A DNA stretch of 64,000 bases from assembly GCF_963422545.1 (NCBI RefSeq), contig NZ_OY730230.1, forward strand, positions 1 through 64,000, read 5' to 3'. The stretch comes from an uncultured Flavobacterium sp. (GTDB taxonomy: Bacteria > Bacteroidota > Bacteroidia > Flavobacteriales > Flavobacteriaceae). Every line of letters starts with the position of its first letter. The first letter of the stretch is position 1. The notes below the pieces were generated by a model. It worked only from the letters and a program-made list of their open reading frames with translations, was not told the origin of the DNA and searched no databases. The translations under genes were made by a program, and so were the position numbers. This document shows positions 35,850 through 44,055 of the stretch, piece after piece.

Positions 35850-37034
35850 TTATAAGCTTTTTTTAATTCCCATTTCGAGACCTCTTAGTTCCGCCAAACC
35901 TCTCAAACGACCAATTGCCGAATAACCTGGATTTGTTTTTTTATTCAAATCATCGAGCATTTGATGGCCGTGATCTGGACGCATTGGCAACGAAATATTA
36001 TTTCTTTTTTCGACTTCAATAATCGCTTTTACGACTTCATACATGTCAACATCACCTTCAAGATGATTGGCTTCATAAAAACTGCCTTCTTCATCTCTTT
36101 GTGTACTTCTTAAATGAATAAAATTCATTTTATCGCCGTGACGTCTCACAATTCCTGGTAAATCATTATCAGCTCTTACGCCGTATGAACCTGTACACAT
36201 CGTGAATCCGTTCGATTTTGAATCGGCTGCAGCCATTAATTCTACTAAATCTTCCTCCGTGCTCACCACTCTTGGCAAACCTAAAATAGGGTAGGGCGGA
36301 TCGTCAGGATGAATCGCCATCAAAACGCCTTTGCTTTCTGCAACGGGAATAATTTCCTTCAAAAAGAAGAAAAGATTTTGCTTTAAAGTCGCTCTGTCAA
36401 TAAGATTATAACCACTTAAAGTCACCAGAAAATCTTCTACAGAATAAGCTTCTTCAGCTCCCGGAAGTCCGGCAAGAATATTCTGCTGTAATTTTATTTT
36501 ATCGGCCTCAGTCATGGTTTCAAAATAGCTTTTTGCTTTTTGAATTCGTGTTTGAGAATATTCGTTTTCGGCTCCCGGTCTTTTTAAAATAAACAATTCA
36601 AAAGCAGCAAATGCATTAATATCAAATCGTAAAGCTTTTGATCCATCGGCAACTTCATAAGCCAAATCAGTTCTGGACCAATCTAAAACCGGCATGAAAT
36701 TATAGCAAATGCATTTGATGCCGCATAAAGCCAGATTCCGAATACTTTCTTTGTAGTTTTCAATGTATTGAAGATAATTTCCCGTTTGTTTTTTAATGTC
36801 TTCATGAACCGGAATACTTTCTACAACAGACCATGTTAAACCGGAAGCGCCGTTTTTAGGATCTCCGTTTTCATGCTCAATTTCAACTTTTCGTTTTATA
36901 ATTTCATCAATACTCCAAACTTCTCCATTCGGAATATGGTGTAATGCAGTGACAATTCCGGTTGCTCCGGTTTGTAAAATATCTTGTAAAGAAACAGGAT
37001 CATTTGGTCCGAACCATCTTAATGTTTGTTCCAT
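35850..37034 (-). CDS. uxuA: mannonate dehydratase UxuA
   Basis: A 394-residue cytoplasmic enzyme that dehydrates D-mannonate to 2-keto-3-deoxygluconate. It starts with the family text MEQTLRWFGPNDPVSLQDI and TALHHIP, contains AIHPDDPP and FIHLRSTQRDEEGSFYEANH, and ends with the metal-site motif MRPDHGHQML (His355, His357). The length and motifs agree fully with UxuA. Flanked by uxaC downstream and by the SDR oxidoreductase upstream, which provide and convert fructuronate. Confidence 0.96.
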   Translation of the reverse strand: MEQTLRWFGPNDPVSLQDILQTGATGIVTALHHIPNGEVWSIDEIIKRKVEIEHENGDPKNGASGLTWSVVESIPVHEDIKKQTGNYLQYIENYKESIRNLALCGIKCICYNFMPVLDWSRTDLAYEVADGSKALRFDINAFAAFELFILKRPGAENEYSQTRIQKAKSYFETMTEADKIKLQQNILAGLPGAEEAYSVEDFLVTLSGYNLIDRATLKQNLFFFLKEIIPVAESKGVLMAIHPDDPPYPILGLPRVVSTEEDLVELMAAADSKSNGFTMCTGSYGVRADNDLPGIVRRHGDKMNFIHLRSTQRDEEGSFYEANHLEGDVDMYEVVKAIIEVEKRNNISLPMRPDHGHQMLDDLNKKTNPGYSAIGRLRGLAELRGLEMGIKKSL

Positions 37035-37362
37035 TTTTTTGACTTATTTTTTGTGTTGCAAGGTTTTCAAAACCTTGTAGGTATTTATTTTGTTAATAAT
37101 GTTTTGGAGCTAATCCCGCTATCCGTTACAATCTTTTATTTTTTTAAAGAAAAAAAATAAAAGGATTTCCACTTCTATCGGGGCTAGGACATTCATTTTC
37201 ATAAGAACTGTATCTTATTTTATGTCGTTTTTCGTTCTGCCAAGAACGTTCTTAATTTTTCACAATCCCTTTGCGATCTCATAGCAAAGCGGAATAAAAA
37301 CAAAGCTTTGCAAACTTTGCGTAAACCTTTGTGCACTTTGCGGTAAATGTCATTGCAAAATT
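37035..37362. repeat. 328-base gap with three palindromic elements
   Basis: No gene is visible. The gap holds GCAAGGTTTTCAAAACCTTG (about 37059-37078), a long imperfect palindrome with arms GCTAATCCCGCTATCCGTTA and a TATCGGGGCTAGG partner around A/T runs (about 37111-37191), and a CTTTGCAAACTTTGCG / CTTTGTGCACTTTGCGG repeat (about 37300-37345) of the CCGCAAAG family. Confidence 0.7.
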
Positions 37363-38175
37363 TTAAATACTCGATGCCGAGAATCCTCCATCAACTTTTA
37401 TAATGGTTCCGGTAACAAATTTGGACATGTCGCTGCATAGAAATAAAAGCGCACCGTCAATATCCTCAGGTTTTCCAAATCTTCCCATTGGAGTATGATC
37501 GATAATTTTTTCGCCTCGAGGCGTTAGTTTTCCGTCTGGAGTCAATAATAAAGCTCTGTTTTGTTCGCCGATAAAAAATCCTGGGGAAATAGCATTTACC
37601 CGAATTCCTTCGCCATATTTTGAAGCCAGTTCAACAGACATCCATTGCGTAAAATTATCAATAGCCGCTTTTGAAGCCGAATAACCTACAACTCTTGTCA
37701 AAGGTCTTTGGGCTGATGCCGATGAAATATTGATTATAATTCCTTGTTTTTGTTTCGCAAAAAGTTCTGAGAATACTTGCGACGGTAACATTGTACCAAT
37801 AATATTTAGATCGACTACTTTTTGTAAATCGTCAACCTTCATGTCATAAACTGCCTGATCAGGAGTTATTGTTGCTCCGGGCATGTTTCCTCCCGCAGCA
37901 TTAATCAAAATGTCAAGGCGACCGTATTTTTCTACAATGAAATCTTTGGCTTTCTCAAGTTCTTCTTTGTTTAAAACATTTGCCTGAATCGCAAAAGCTT
38001 GTCCGCCATTTTTTTCAATTGTTTCTACAGTTTTATTGGCTTTTTCAATAGATTGGGAAACGATTCCCGTGATAACGCCTTGTTTAGCCAAAACATTAGC
38101 AAAATTGCTTCCCAGTACTCCGGCTCCGCCTGTAATAAGGGCAATTTTACCTTTAAGATTAAATATTGAATCCAT
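37363..38175 (-). CDS. SDR-family D-mannonate oxidoreductase (fructuronate reductase type)
   Basis: A 270-residue short-chain dehydrogenase with the nucleotide motif TGGAGVLG (15-22), NAAGG (92-96) and catalytic Tyr165-x-x-x-Lys169 (GYSASK). The insertion NMPGATITPDQAVYDMKV is typical of the SDR proteins that replace classical UxuB in Firmicutes and Bacteroidetes (YjmF-like), reducing D-fructuronate to D-mannonate with NADH or NADPH. Its place between uxuA and the KDPG aldolase supports this. A generic gluconate dehydrogenase role is the main alternative, and a second SDR (KduD) is encoded separately at 43260. Confidence 0.85.
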   Translation of the reverse strand: MDSIFNLKGKIALITGGAGVLGSNFANVLAKQGVITGIVSQSIEKANKTVETIEKNGGQAFAIQANVLNKEELEKAKDFIVEKYGRLDILINAAGGNMPGATITPDQAVYDMKVDDLQKVVDLNIIGTMLPSQVFSELFAKQKQGIIINISSASAQRPLTRVVGYSASKAAIDNFTQWMSVELASKYGEGIRVNAISPGFFIGEQNRALLLTPDGKLTPRGEKIIDHTPMGRFGKPEDIDGALLFLCSDMSKFVTGTIIKVDGGFSASSI

Positions 38176-38229
38176 ATTTATTTTTATAATTTTTCCACTT
38201 TGATTTTATGGAATGAGTTTCTTTTTTTA

Positions 38230-38272
38230 AGTAGAAACATAGTTTTTGCAAGTTGAAAAACTATGTTTCTAT
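38230..38272. repeat. CTATGTTTCTA palindrome, copy 2
   Basis: Nearly perfect stem with arms TAGAAACATAGTTTTT and AAAAACTATGTTTCTA around GCAAGTTG, in the gap between eda and the SDR gene. Confidence 0.8.
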
Positions 38273-38285
38273 GATTTAATAAAAA

Positions 38286-38966
38286 TTACACAACAGTTTT
38301 CGGGCTGTTTTGTATAATCTTAACGATCTCGATCGCTTTTTTAACTTCATTTTCGATTAAATAGAAATCGCCTTCGTGCATGCGTTTTTTACTAATAAGC
38401 TGGCTTCCCATTCCAACAGCACAAGCTCCGGCAGAAAACCAATTATTGATGTTTGTATAATTTGATTCGACACCGCCGGTTGTCATAAAATAAAGCGATG
38501 GAAAAATGTCTTTTATGCTGCTTAAAAACTCAGGGCCTAATATATTTCCGGGAAAAATTTTAATGAATTTTATTCCCGCATTTTCAACTGCAATAATTTC
38601 TGTTGGTGTCATACAACCTGGGCAGTATAATATTTCTTTACTTTTTAAGAAATCTGCAACCTCAGGAACAAAACCCGGACTTATAAAAAAGTCAGCACCA
38701 ACTTTGTGAAATTCTTTTGCCTGATCGAGGTTTTTTATAGTGCCAATGCCTAACAACATTTCAGGCATTTCAGCATTTCTAACCGCAACCATTTTCTCAA
38801 AATTTGACAATGCCTGCGAACCTCTATTGGTATATTCAACAGCTCTGATTCCAGTTCTGTAAAGTGAGCGTAAAACTTCAATACTAATATTTTCATTAGT
38901 ATTAAAATACAAAGGCAAAATCCCTTGTTCCGAAATAACTTCAATCGTGTTTTGAATTGTTTTCAT
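38286..38966 (-). CDS. eda: KDPG aldolase (2-dehydro-3-deoxy-phosphogluconate aldolase)
   Basis: A 226-residue class I aldolase cleaving KDPG to pyruvate and glyceraldehyde-3-phosphate. It shows VEYTNRG with Glu44, GIGTIKN, FFISPGFVPEVADF, CPGCMTPTE and the Schiff-base Lys136 in KFIKIFPGN. The length is typical. It closes the pathway opened by UxaC/SDR/UxuA and KduI/KduD via KDG kinase. It follows the YhcH-like gene by only 4 bases, so they are translationally coupled. Related 2-keto-3-deoxy-6-phosphogalactonate aldolase activity is possible. Confidence 0.93.
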   Translation of the reverse strand: MKTIQNTIEVISEQGILPLYFNTNENISIEVLRSLYRTGIRAVEYTNRGSQALSNFEKMVAVRNAEMPEMLLGIGTIKNLDQAKEFHKVGADFFISPGFVPEVADFLKSKEILYCPGCMTPTEIIAVENAGIKFIKIFPGNILGPEFLSSIKDIFPSLYFMTTGGVESNYTNINNWFSAGACAVGMGSQLISKKRMHEGDFYLIENEVKKAIEIVKIIQNSPKTVV

Positions 38967-38970
38967 GACT

Positions 38971-39420
38971 TTATATTTTAACTTTAATAACTATTTTTTT
39001 AAGCATTCCTTCGCCAATCATGGCTGCGTGAACATCTTCGGGAAATAATATCGCAAACTGTTCTTCCTGCAATTGAAAAAACATATCCGGTTTATCGTGA
39101 AAAAAGCGAACGTCTCTTTCGTCACTATAATCCCCATTTGGGCTGATGCATTTTTCTCTTGGTTTCCAGGCAAAAGTTTCAGGGCCTTTTATCAAAATCT
39201 GAATGTCAATATTTTTATCATGACATTCAAAAACCTTTATACTTTCTTCTCGGGTTGTTCCTTCGCCTGCAATTGCAATTACTTTTAAACCTTCGGCAAT
39301 TTCAAATGCTCCTTCTTCAAGAGTCGAAATATCGTTCTGTCGGGCATAATCAAATGCCTTTTTAAAATTCGGATGTAAACCGAAATATTTTGCTGCATTT
39401 TGTAATGAATCTACTATCAT
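38971..39420 (-). CDS. YhcH/YjgK/YiaL-family (EbgC-like) cupin-type protein
   Basis: A 149-residue cytoplasmic protein of the DUF386 family, recognisable by the EGAFEIAEGLKV N-terminal part, the IDIQILIKGPE strand, and DVHAAMIGEGMLKKIVIKV at the end with the metal-binding His. E. coli relatives sit in sialic acid, xylulose and evolved beta-galactosidase operons, and are thought to act on sugar anomers or bind sugar acids. Its place in front of eda suggests a helper step, for example anomer or ring-opening of a uronate intermediate, but the reaction is not known here. Confidence 0.88.
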   Translation of the reverse strand: MIVDSLQNAAKYFGLHPNFKKAFDYARQNDISTLEEGAFEIAEGLKVIAIAGEGTTREESIKVFECHDKNIDIQILIKGPETFAWKPREKCISPNGDYSDERDVRFFHDKPDMFFQLQEEQFAILFPEDVHAAMIGEGMLKKIVIKVKI

Positions 39421-39440
39421 ATTTTTGCCTTTATATTTTT

Positions 39441-39577
39441 AGTTAATACACAGAAAGGTAGTGGTTTAAGCTTAAATAAGTGTTTTGTTTTTTCTAAAAT
39501 ATTTGAGATGAATGTTAAAAATTATCGTTATATTTTGTATCATTTTTAGAAAAAAAACTATGTTTCTGTGTACTAAA
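39441..39577. repeat. CTATGTTTCTGTGTA inverted repeat, copy 3
   Basis: Left arm AGTTAATACACAGAAAGGTAG and right arm CTATGTTTCTGTGTACTAA, in the kdgK to yhcH-like gap. Same family as 35700 and 38230. Confidence 0.65.
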
Positions 39578-39626
39578 ATAAATCAATGCTAATCTGTAAA
39601 ATCCCTATAATCTTCGGGCAAATAAA

Positions 39627-40634
39627 TTAACGAATAACTCTTCCGCCGCTTGCACCATTCATAAGTGCAGTAATATCATTTACGCTCGATAAATTGATGT
39701 CTCCCGGTATCGAATGTTTAAGGCAAGAAGCTGCAACAGCATATTCAAGAGTTTCTTGATATGATTGTGGCCAAGTAACTAGTCCATAGATTAATCCGGC
39801 CATAAAAGCATCTCCTGCACCAATTCTGTCAACAATGTGCGAGATCTTATATTCTTTAGATTTTAGCAGTTTTCCGTCATTCCATAAAACAGCGCCAATC
39901 GTATTAGATGAAGCATTGGCATCGTAACGCATTGTAGAGACAATTGTCTTTAGTTTTGGGAATTGTTTTTTCCATTTACTGAAAACAGAATCAATACTTT
40001 CGGATTCTTCAATTTTGATATTCAGACATTTTTCCGAATCATCAGAACCGCCCAATAATACATCACAATACTGAACCAGATCCGGCATTATTTCAGAAGC
40101 TTTTTTGCCATAATTCCATAGAGTAGGGCGATAGTTTAAATCTGCAGAAATCGTTAATCCTAATTTTGAAGCTGCTTCAAGTGCTTCTTTAGATAATATA
40201 GCTAGATCTTCAGTTAATGATGGTGTTATGCCAGACCAATGAAACCAATAAGCATCCTTAAAAATAACTTCCCAATCGATCATTCCTTTTTTAAGATTGG
40301 CAAATGAAGAAACGTCTCTGTCGTATAAAACTTTCCCGGGTCTTTCAGATGCACCTTGTTCAAAATAGTAAACTCCCAAACGTTTTCCTTGTTTTACAGC
40401 AATTGGTTCTACACCATAAGAACGTATTTCGCTTAAAGCGGAATCTCCTAATTCATTATCCGGAACTGAGGTTACATATTTTACATCGCATCCAAATAAA
40501 GCCAGCGATGCGGCAACATTTGCTTCGGCGCCGCCATAATGTGCTTCAAATGTTCTTGATTTATAGAGTTTTGAATGGTTTGGTGGTGAAAGTCTTAGCA
40601 GGATTTCACCAAAGGTTATGATTGATTTTGACAT
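39627..40634 (-). CDS. kdgK: 2-keto-3-deoxygluconate kinase (PfkB family)
   Basis: A 335-residue ribokinase-family enzyme phosphorylating KDG to KDPG. I choose the ATG at 40634 (MSKSIITFGEILLRLSPP). The in-frame start at 40658 would add 8 residues and begin inside the operator palindrome, downstream of the -7 box, so it is less likely. Marks are GGAEANVAASLALFG near the N-terminus and the C-terminal PfkB motif GAGDAFMAGLIYG, with catalytic Asp at about residue 275. It is the first gene of the - strand uronate operon, divergent from the LacI regulator. Confidence 0.93.
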   Translation of the reverse strand: MSKSIITFGEILLRLSPPNHSKLYKSRTFEAHYGGAEANVAASLALFGCDVKYVTSVPDNELGDSALSEIRSYGVEPIAVKQGKRLGVYYFEQGASERPGKVLYDRDVSSFANLKKGMIDWEVIFKDAYWFHWSGITPSLTEDLAILSKEALEAASKLGLTISADLNYRPTLWNYGKKASEIMPDLVQYCDVLLGGSDDSEKCLNIKIEESESIDSVFSKWKKQFPKLKTIVSTMRYDANASSNTIGAVLWNDGKLLKSKEYKISHIVDRIGAGDAFMAGLIYGLVTWPQSYQETLEYAVAASCLKHSIPGDINLSSVNDITALMNGASGGRVIR

Positions 40635-40647
40635 AATTGTGATTTTA

Positions 40648-40661
40648 CGTGTACGCACACG
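40648..40661. promoter_or_regulatory. putative LacI-family operator
   Basis: CGTGT-ACGC-ACACG is a perfect 5+4+5 inverted repeat located between divergent kdgK and the LacI regulator. It lies just downstream of the kdgK -7 box, at about the transcription start, where a repressor would block initiation. I found no second exact copy in the window. Confidence 0.6.
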
Positions 40662-40669
40662 GGTTATTG

Positions 40670-40699
40670 CAAATGTATATAAAAAGTTAACTAAAACAA
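40670..40699 (-). promoter_or_regulatory. kdgK operon promoter
   Basis: On the - strand there is TTG (40697-40699), a 19-base spacer, and TACATTTG (40670-40677), an exact fit to the Flavobacterium -33/-7 consensus TTG / TAnnTTTG. The ATG of kdgK lies 36 bases further on, with the operator palindrome in between. Confidence 0.65.
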
Positions 40700-40706
40700 C
40701 TTATCT

Positions 40707-41795
40707 TTGATAAAAAAAATTAATTTTACACTCTTACAGAATCTTTTTAACTTAAAAACAATCAATATCATAACGATTAAAAAAATTGCAGAATTAGCCA
40801 ATGTTTCGCCGGGAACAGTTGACAGAATTATCCATAATCGTGGGCAGGTGACTCAGGAAAATGTCGATAAAGTAAATGCTATAATCGAGCAATATGGTTA
40901 TAAAAGAAACATTCTGGCGAGTAATCTGGCGCTCAATAAAAAGTTTCACTTTGCAGTTTTCCTGCCTAAATATGAAAATCTGGAATATTGGAAGAGTCAG
41001 GTTTCCGGAATAGAAAAAGCAGCGGCAGAATTCAGTAAATTCGGAATTGTTCTGGATTATTTATTTTATGATTTTGGTATTTCTTCGTTTAAAGAATCTG
41101 CCAAAAAAGTATTGGAACATGATTGTGACGGATTGTTATTTGCGCCTGTTTTTTATGAAGAATCAGTTCGTTTTTTAAATGAATACGAAAAGAAAAATAT
41201 TCCGGTTGTAATGATTGACTCGAATATTAAAACCAATGAAAATCATGCTTATGTAGGACAAGATGCTTTTCAGAGCGGTTATCTGGCAGGAAGATTAATT
41301 AGTTTTGCCGTAAGAAACGAAAGACAAGTATTGATTTTTAAGATTACAAGAGAAATAGAAAGTACATCGGTTTATTTACAGCGCATTGATGGTTTTTATT
41401 CGTTTTTTAAAGATCATGATGAACTTCAAAATTTCAAATTTTCAGAAGTTACTATAAAAGATTCCGGAATTGATCAATTGAATTTGGAGATGTTTTCAGG
41501 TGTCAATAGTGTTTTCGTACCCAATTCCAGAGCCTATATTGTTGCTAGGTTTTTAGAACAAAATAATATAAAAGGCGTCCGGATTATTGGTTATGATTTA
41601 TTAAAAGATAATATAGAATACCTCAATAAAGGCGTGATTGATTTCCTGATCAACCAAAGACCTGAAGAGCAGGGTTATATGGGAATAAATCATTTATACA
41701 AAAAATTAGTGCTTCAGGAACCTGTTGAAGACACACATTATATCCCTCTGGAAATCATTTTGAAAGAGAATTATTTTCCTGCTAAGAAAACGTAG
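40707..41795 (+). CDS. LacI-family transcriptional regulator of uronate catabolism
   Basis: The protein has a LacI HTH (KKIAELANVSPGTVDRIIHNRG, interrupted only by its start problem) followed by a periplasmic-binding-protein-like sensor domain (about 75-355) with FLPKYENLEYW, GQDAFQSGYLAGRLI and LINQRPEEQGYMG. It is divergent from kdgK and a palindromic operator lies between them, so it probably represses the kdgK operon until a uronate or KDG is present. The start is unclear: there is no ATG between 40680 and the HTH. The TTG at 40707 would give 21 residues before the HTH, but it overlaps a TATCTTTG promoter-like box. Confidence 0.85.
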   Translation: MIKKINFTLLQNLFNLKTINIITIKKIAELANVSPGTVDRIIHNRGQVTQENVDKVNAIIEQYGYKRNILASNLALNKKFHFAVFLPKYENLEYWKSQVSGIEKAAAEFSKFGIVLDYLFYDFGISSFKESAKKVLEHDCDGLLFAPVFYEESVRFLNEYEKKNIPVVMIDSNIKTNENHAYVGQDAFQSGYLAGRLISFAVRNERQVLIFKITREIESTSVYLQRIDGFYSFFKDHDELQNFKFSEVTIKDSGIDQLNLEMFSGVNSVFVPNSRAYIVARFLEQNNIKGVRIIGYDLLKDNIEYLNKGVIDFLINQRPEEQGYMGINHLYKKLVLQEPVEDTHYIPLEIILKENYFPAKKT

Positions 41796-41804
41796 TTGTT
41801 GGAT

Positions 41805-42048
41805 CATGGGTTTGCGCGGGTTTTTTTATTCTCATTTTTGCCTTTTAGTACATCTTTGTCAAAGTTTAAAACTTTGACAAAGATGTCGCGCAATTTTATC
41901 CGCAATCAAAGTCATTGCGAGGAACGAAGCAACCGCATTTGCTAATCAAACATTGTGTCTTATTGTTAGTGAGGTTGCTTCGTTCCTCGCAATGACAAAA
42001 ATAAAAACAAACTCGTGTAAACCCGTTTAATCCGCCAAACCCGTGGGC
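41805..42048. mobile_element. composite REPIN-like element, copy 2 (inverted relative to copy 1)
   Basis: Core 41911-41996 is bounded by GTCATTGCGAGGAACGAAGC and its inverse. The internal sequence is the reverse complement, with few changes, of that in 32526-32612. Right arm: CCGTTTAATCCGCCAAACCC then GTGGGC, matching the outer arm of copy 1. The left side has CTTTGTCAAAGT / ACTTTGACAAAG (about 41853-41884) and a GCGCAATTTT block, as copy 1 has on its other side. It sits between the convergent regulator and DUF4861 genes. Confidence 0.8.
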
Positions 42049-42068
42049 AAAAAAAAACATTTCACATT

Positions 42069-43247
42069 TTATTCCAACATCTTTTTCACCTTCACCGTAA
42101 GAGGATTGTTTATCTTGCTGGCAAACGAGCTCAAATAAGCTTCCCATTCTTGTTTGGTTTGAAACGGACTTCCTTTTTTCCATCCAAAACCTGCATAATA
42201 AACCACTTTATTGCTTTTTACGGTTAAGTTTCCGTATAAATTACTTAGATCTTTATCGTTTGTTATATAGTTGTCAAATGAGGTTAAAGTATTTTTAGGA
42301 GCAACCAAACCAGTTCCTAATTCAGAATCATCAAGAGGTTCCCAGTGACTTAGCCAACCTTCTTTGATATTAGTGCCAATTGTTCCTTTTTTGTCATGAA
42401 GCGCTAATCCCGCAGCAATTACTCTTGTACCTTTAATGCTGATTTCATAACGTGATAAATAATTTCCGTAGTCGAGACTAATTAGTTTAGATTCGGTTAT
42501 TTTGTTGCCTTTTGCATCCCAATTAGCATAAGTCAGGATAAAACTGGTTCTGATAGGTCCGGTTGTGATGGTTTTCCAAGTGGTGAAATTCTTCGAAAAA
42601 TAGTATTGGTTATCTACTTTTACAGCAATTCCGCCTACGCCACGGCTGCCGCCCACATGAAAATTATCCAGACCTTCACCAGTATCTTTATGATAAGATC
42701 CTGTTCCTAAAGTTGCTTTTTCGTACCACTTATTGATAATAGGATAGTCGACTCTTTTTAGCCAGGCATCAATTCCGCTCGTTAAAGTTCCGCCTTCGAC
42801 ATGATCTTCAACCATTTTTTGAGCAGTGGGACCGTAGGTTCTAAAGGCTACTTTATTGTTTTCCCAGGCATAATCGTCTATTCTTTCCGGAACAAATCTC
42901 GAATAACAGCTCACATTTTTTGTTGCCTCAGGATTTTTAGCGACCAAAACTTGAAAATCTTTGCTTGACAAAGCGGCAATTTTGGGCTGAAATAATAATA
43001 CATCTATAGTGCCGTCTCCGTTAATATCTACAGCTTGAATATTTAAAAAGTTGCTTGAACCGGATTCCTTTATTACATAATTCTCCAATTTTGCCAAAGA
43101 GGGTAATCCAAGAGATTTTTTAGTTAATTCGATCGTTTCAAATTCCCTGTCAACAGCCAGAGGATTAGTGACGGTGATCATTTTATTTTGCGAATGAACA
43201 GCAAAACAACTTACAAGAATTGCGGTTAATAAAAGATGTTTTTTCAA
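42069..43247 (-). CDS. DUF4861-family exported protein
   Basis: A 392-residue protein with a signal peptide (MKKHLLLTAILVSCFAVHSQ). It matches the DUF4861 pattern as I know it: an N-terminal strand region with TVTNPLAVDREFETIEL and VDINGDGTIDVLLFQP, then FRTYGPTAQK, GEGLDNFHVGGSRGVGGIAV and GPIRTSFILTYANW. The enzymatic role is not established to my knowledge. It starts 12 bases after KduD and ends the kduI-kduD operon, suggesting it processes or binds unsaturated uronate oligosaccharides in the periplasm. The conserved HVGGSRGVGG region is a plausible active-site loop. Confidence 0.8.
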   Translation of the reverse strand: MKKHLLLTAILVSCFAVHSQNKMITVTNPLAVDREFETIELTKKSLGLPSLAKLENYVIKESGSSNFLNIQAVDINGDGTIDVLLFQPKIAALSSKDFQVLVAKNPEATKNVSCYSRFVPERIDDYAWENNKVAFRTYGPTAQKMVEDHVEGGTLTSGIDAWLKRVDYPIINKWYEKATLGTGSYHKDTGEGLDNFHVGGSRGVGGIAVKVDNQYYFSKNFTTWKTITTGPIRTSFILTYANWDAKGNKITESKLISLDYGNYLSRYEISIKGTRVIAAGLALHDKKGTIGTNIKEGWLSHWEPLDDSELGTGLVAPKNTLTSFDNYITNDKDLSNLYGNLTVKSNKVVYYAGFGWKKGSPFQTKQEWEAYLSSFASKINNPLTVKVKKMLE

Positions 43248-43259
43248 AATTTGAAGGTT

Positions 43260-44051
43260 TTAGTTTTCATTAGACGGTTTGCCAATTGTAGCGAGAATTC
43301 CGCCATCGACATACAAAATATGACCGTTGACAAAGTCACTGGCCTTGGAAGATAGAAATATGGCTGCTCCGGCTAAATCACCCGGATCACCCCATTTTGC
43401 AGCAGGAGTTCTGCTGATGATAAAATCGTTAAACGGATGTCCGTCAACTCTAATAGGTTTTGTTTGTTCGGTGGCAAAATATCCCGGGCCAATTCCGTTG
43501 ATCTGTACATTGTATTTTGCCCATTCGGTTGCCATGTTTTTGGTCAGCATTTTAAGACCTCCTTTTGCAGCAGCGTACGCGCCAACTGTATTTCGGCCCA
43601 ATTCGCTCATCATCGAGCAAATGTTGATGATTTTACCTTGGCGTCTTTCGATCATTCCTTTGGCAACGTGCTTTGAAACTATAAAAGGAGAAACCAAATC
43701 GATATCAATTACCTCTTTAAAATCGGCAACTTCCATTTCGATAAGCGGAATTCTTTTAATGATTCCCGCATTGTTAATCAGGATTGCAATTGGACCAACT
43801 TCGCTTTCAATTTTCTGAATGGCCGAAATAACTTCCTTTTCATCGGTTACATTAAATTTATAACCAATCGCGTTTATTCCTTCTTGTTTTAATTCATTTA
43901 CAGCATCGTCAATTTTTTGCTGAGAGGAGTTTCCGTTTACGATAATCGTTGCTCCGGCTTGTCCAAGTCCTTTTGCCATTGCCATTCCCAGTCCGTGTGT
44001 GCTTCCTGTAATCAGGGCAATTTTTCCTTTTATGTCAAATAAGTTTGTCAT
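43260..44051 (-). CDS. kduD: KduD, 2-keto-3-deoxygluconate-forming SDR oxidoreductase
   Basis: A 263-residue short-chain dehydrogenase with TGSTHGLG (15-22), NNAG (93-96), Ser146 and catalytic Tyr159-x-x-x-Lys163 (YAAAK). It opens with LFDIKGKIALITG and ends with VNGHILYVDGGILATIGKP, the usual KduD text. KduD reduces 2,5-diketo-3-deoxygluconate (from KduI) to 2-keto-3-deoxygluconate. It lies 4 bases after kduI, so they form an operon. This is distinct from the SDR at 37363, which serves the saturated uronate branch. Confidence 0.93.
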   Translation of the reverse strand: MTNLFDIKGKIALITGSTHGLGMAMAKGLGQAGATIIVNGNSSQQKIDDAVNELKQEGINAIGYKFNVTDEKEVISAIQKIESEVGPIAILINNAGIIKRIPLIEMEVADFKEVIDIDLVSPFIVSKHVAKGMIERRQGKIINICSMMSELGRNTVGAYAAAKGGLKMLTKNMATEWAKYNVQINGIGPGYFATEQTKPIRVDGHPFNDFIISRTPAAKWGDPGDLAGAAIFLSSKASDFVNGHILYVDGGILATIGKPSNEN

Positions 44052-44055
44052 TTTC

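Noticed and set aside
43327..43818. 163-codon open frame antisense to kduD
   Set aside because: Shadow of KduD, which has complete catalytic motifs.
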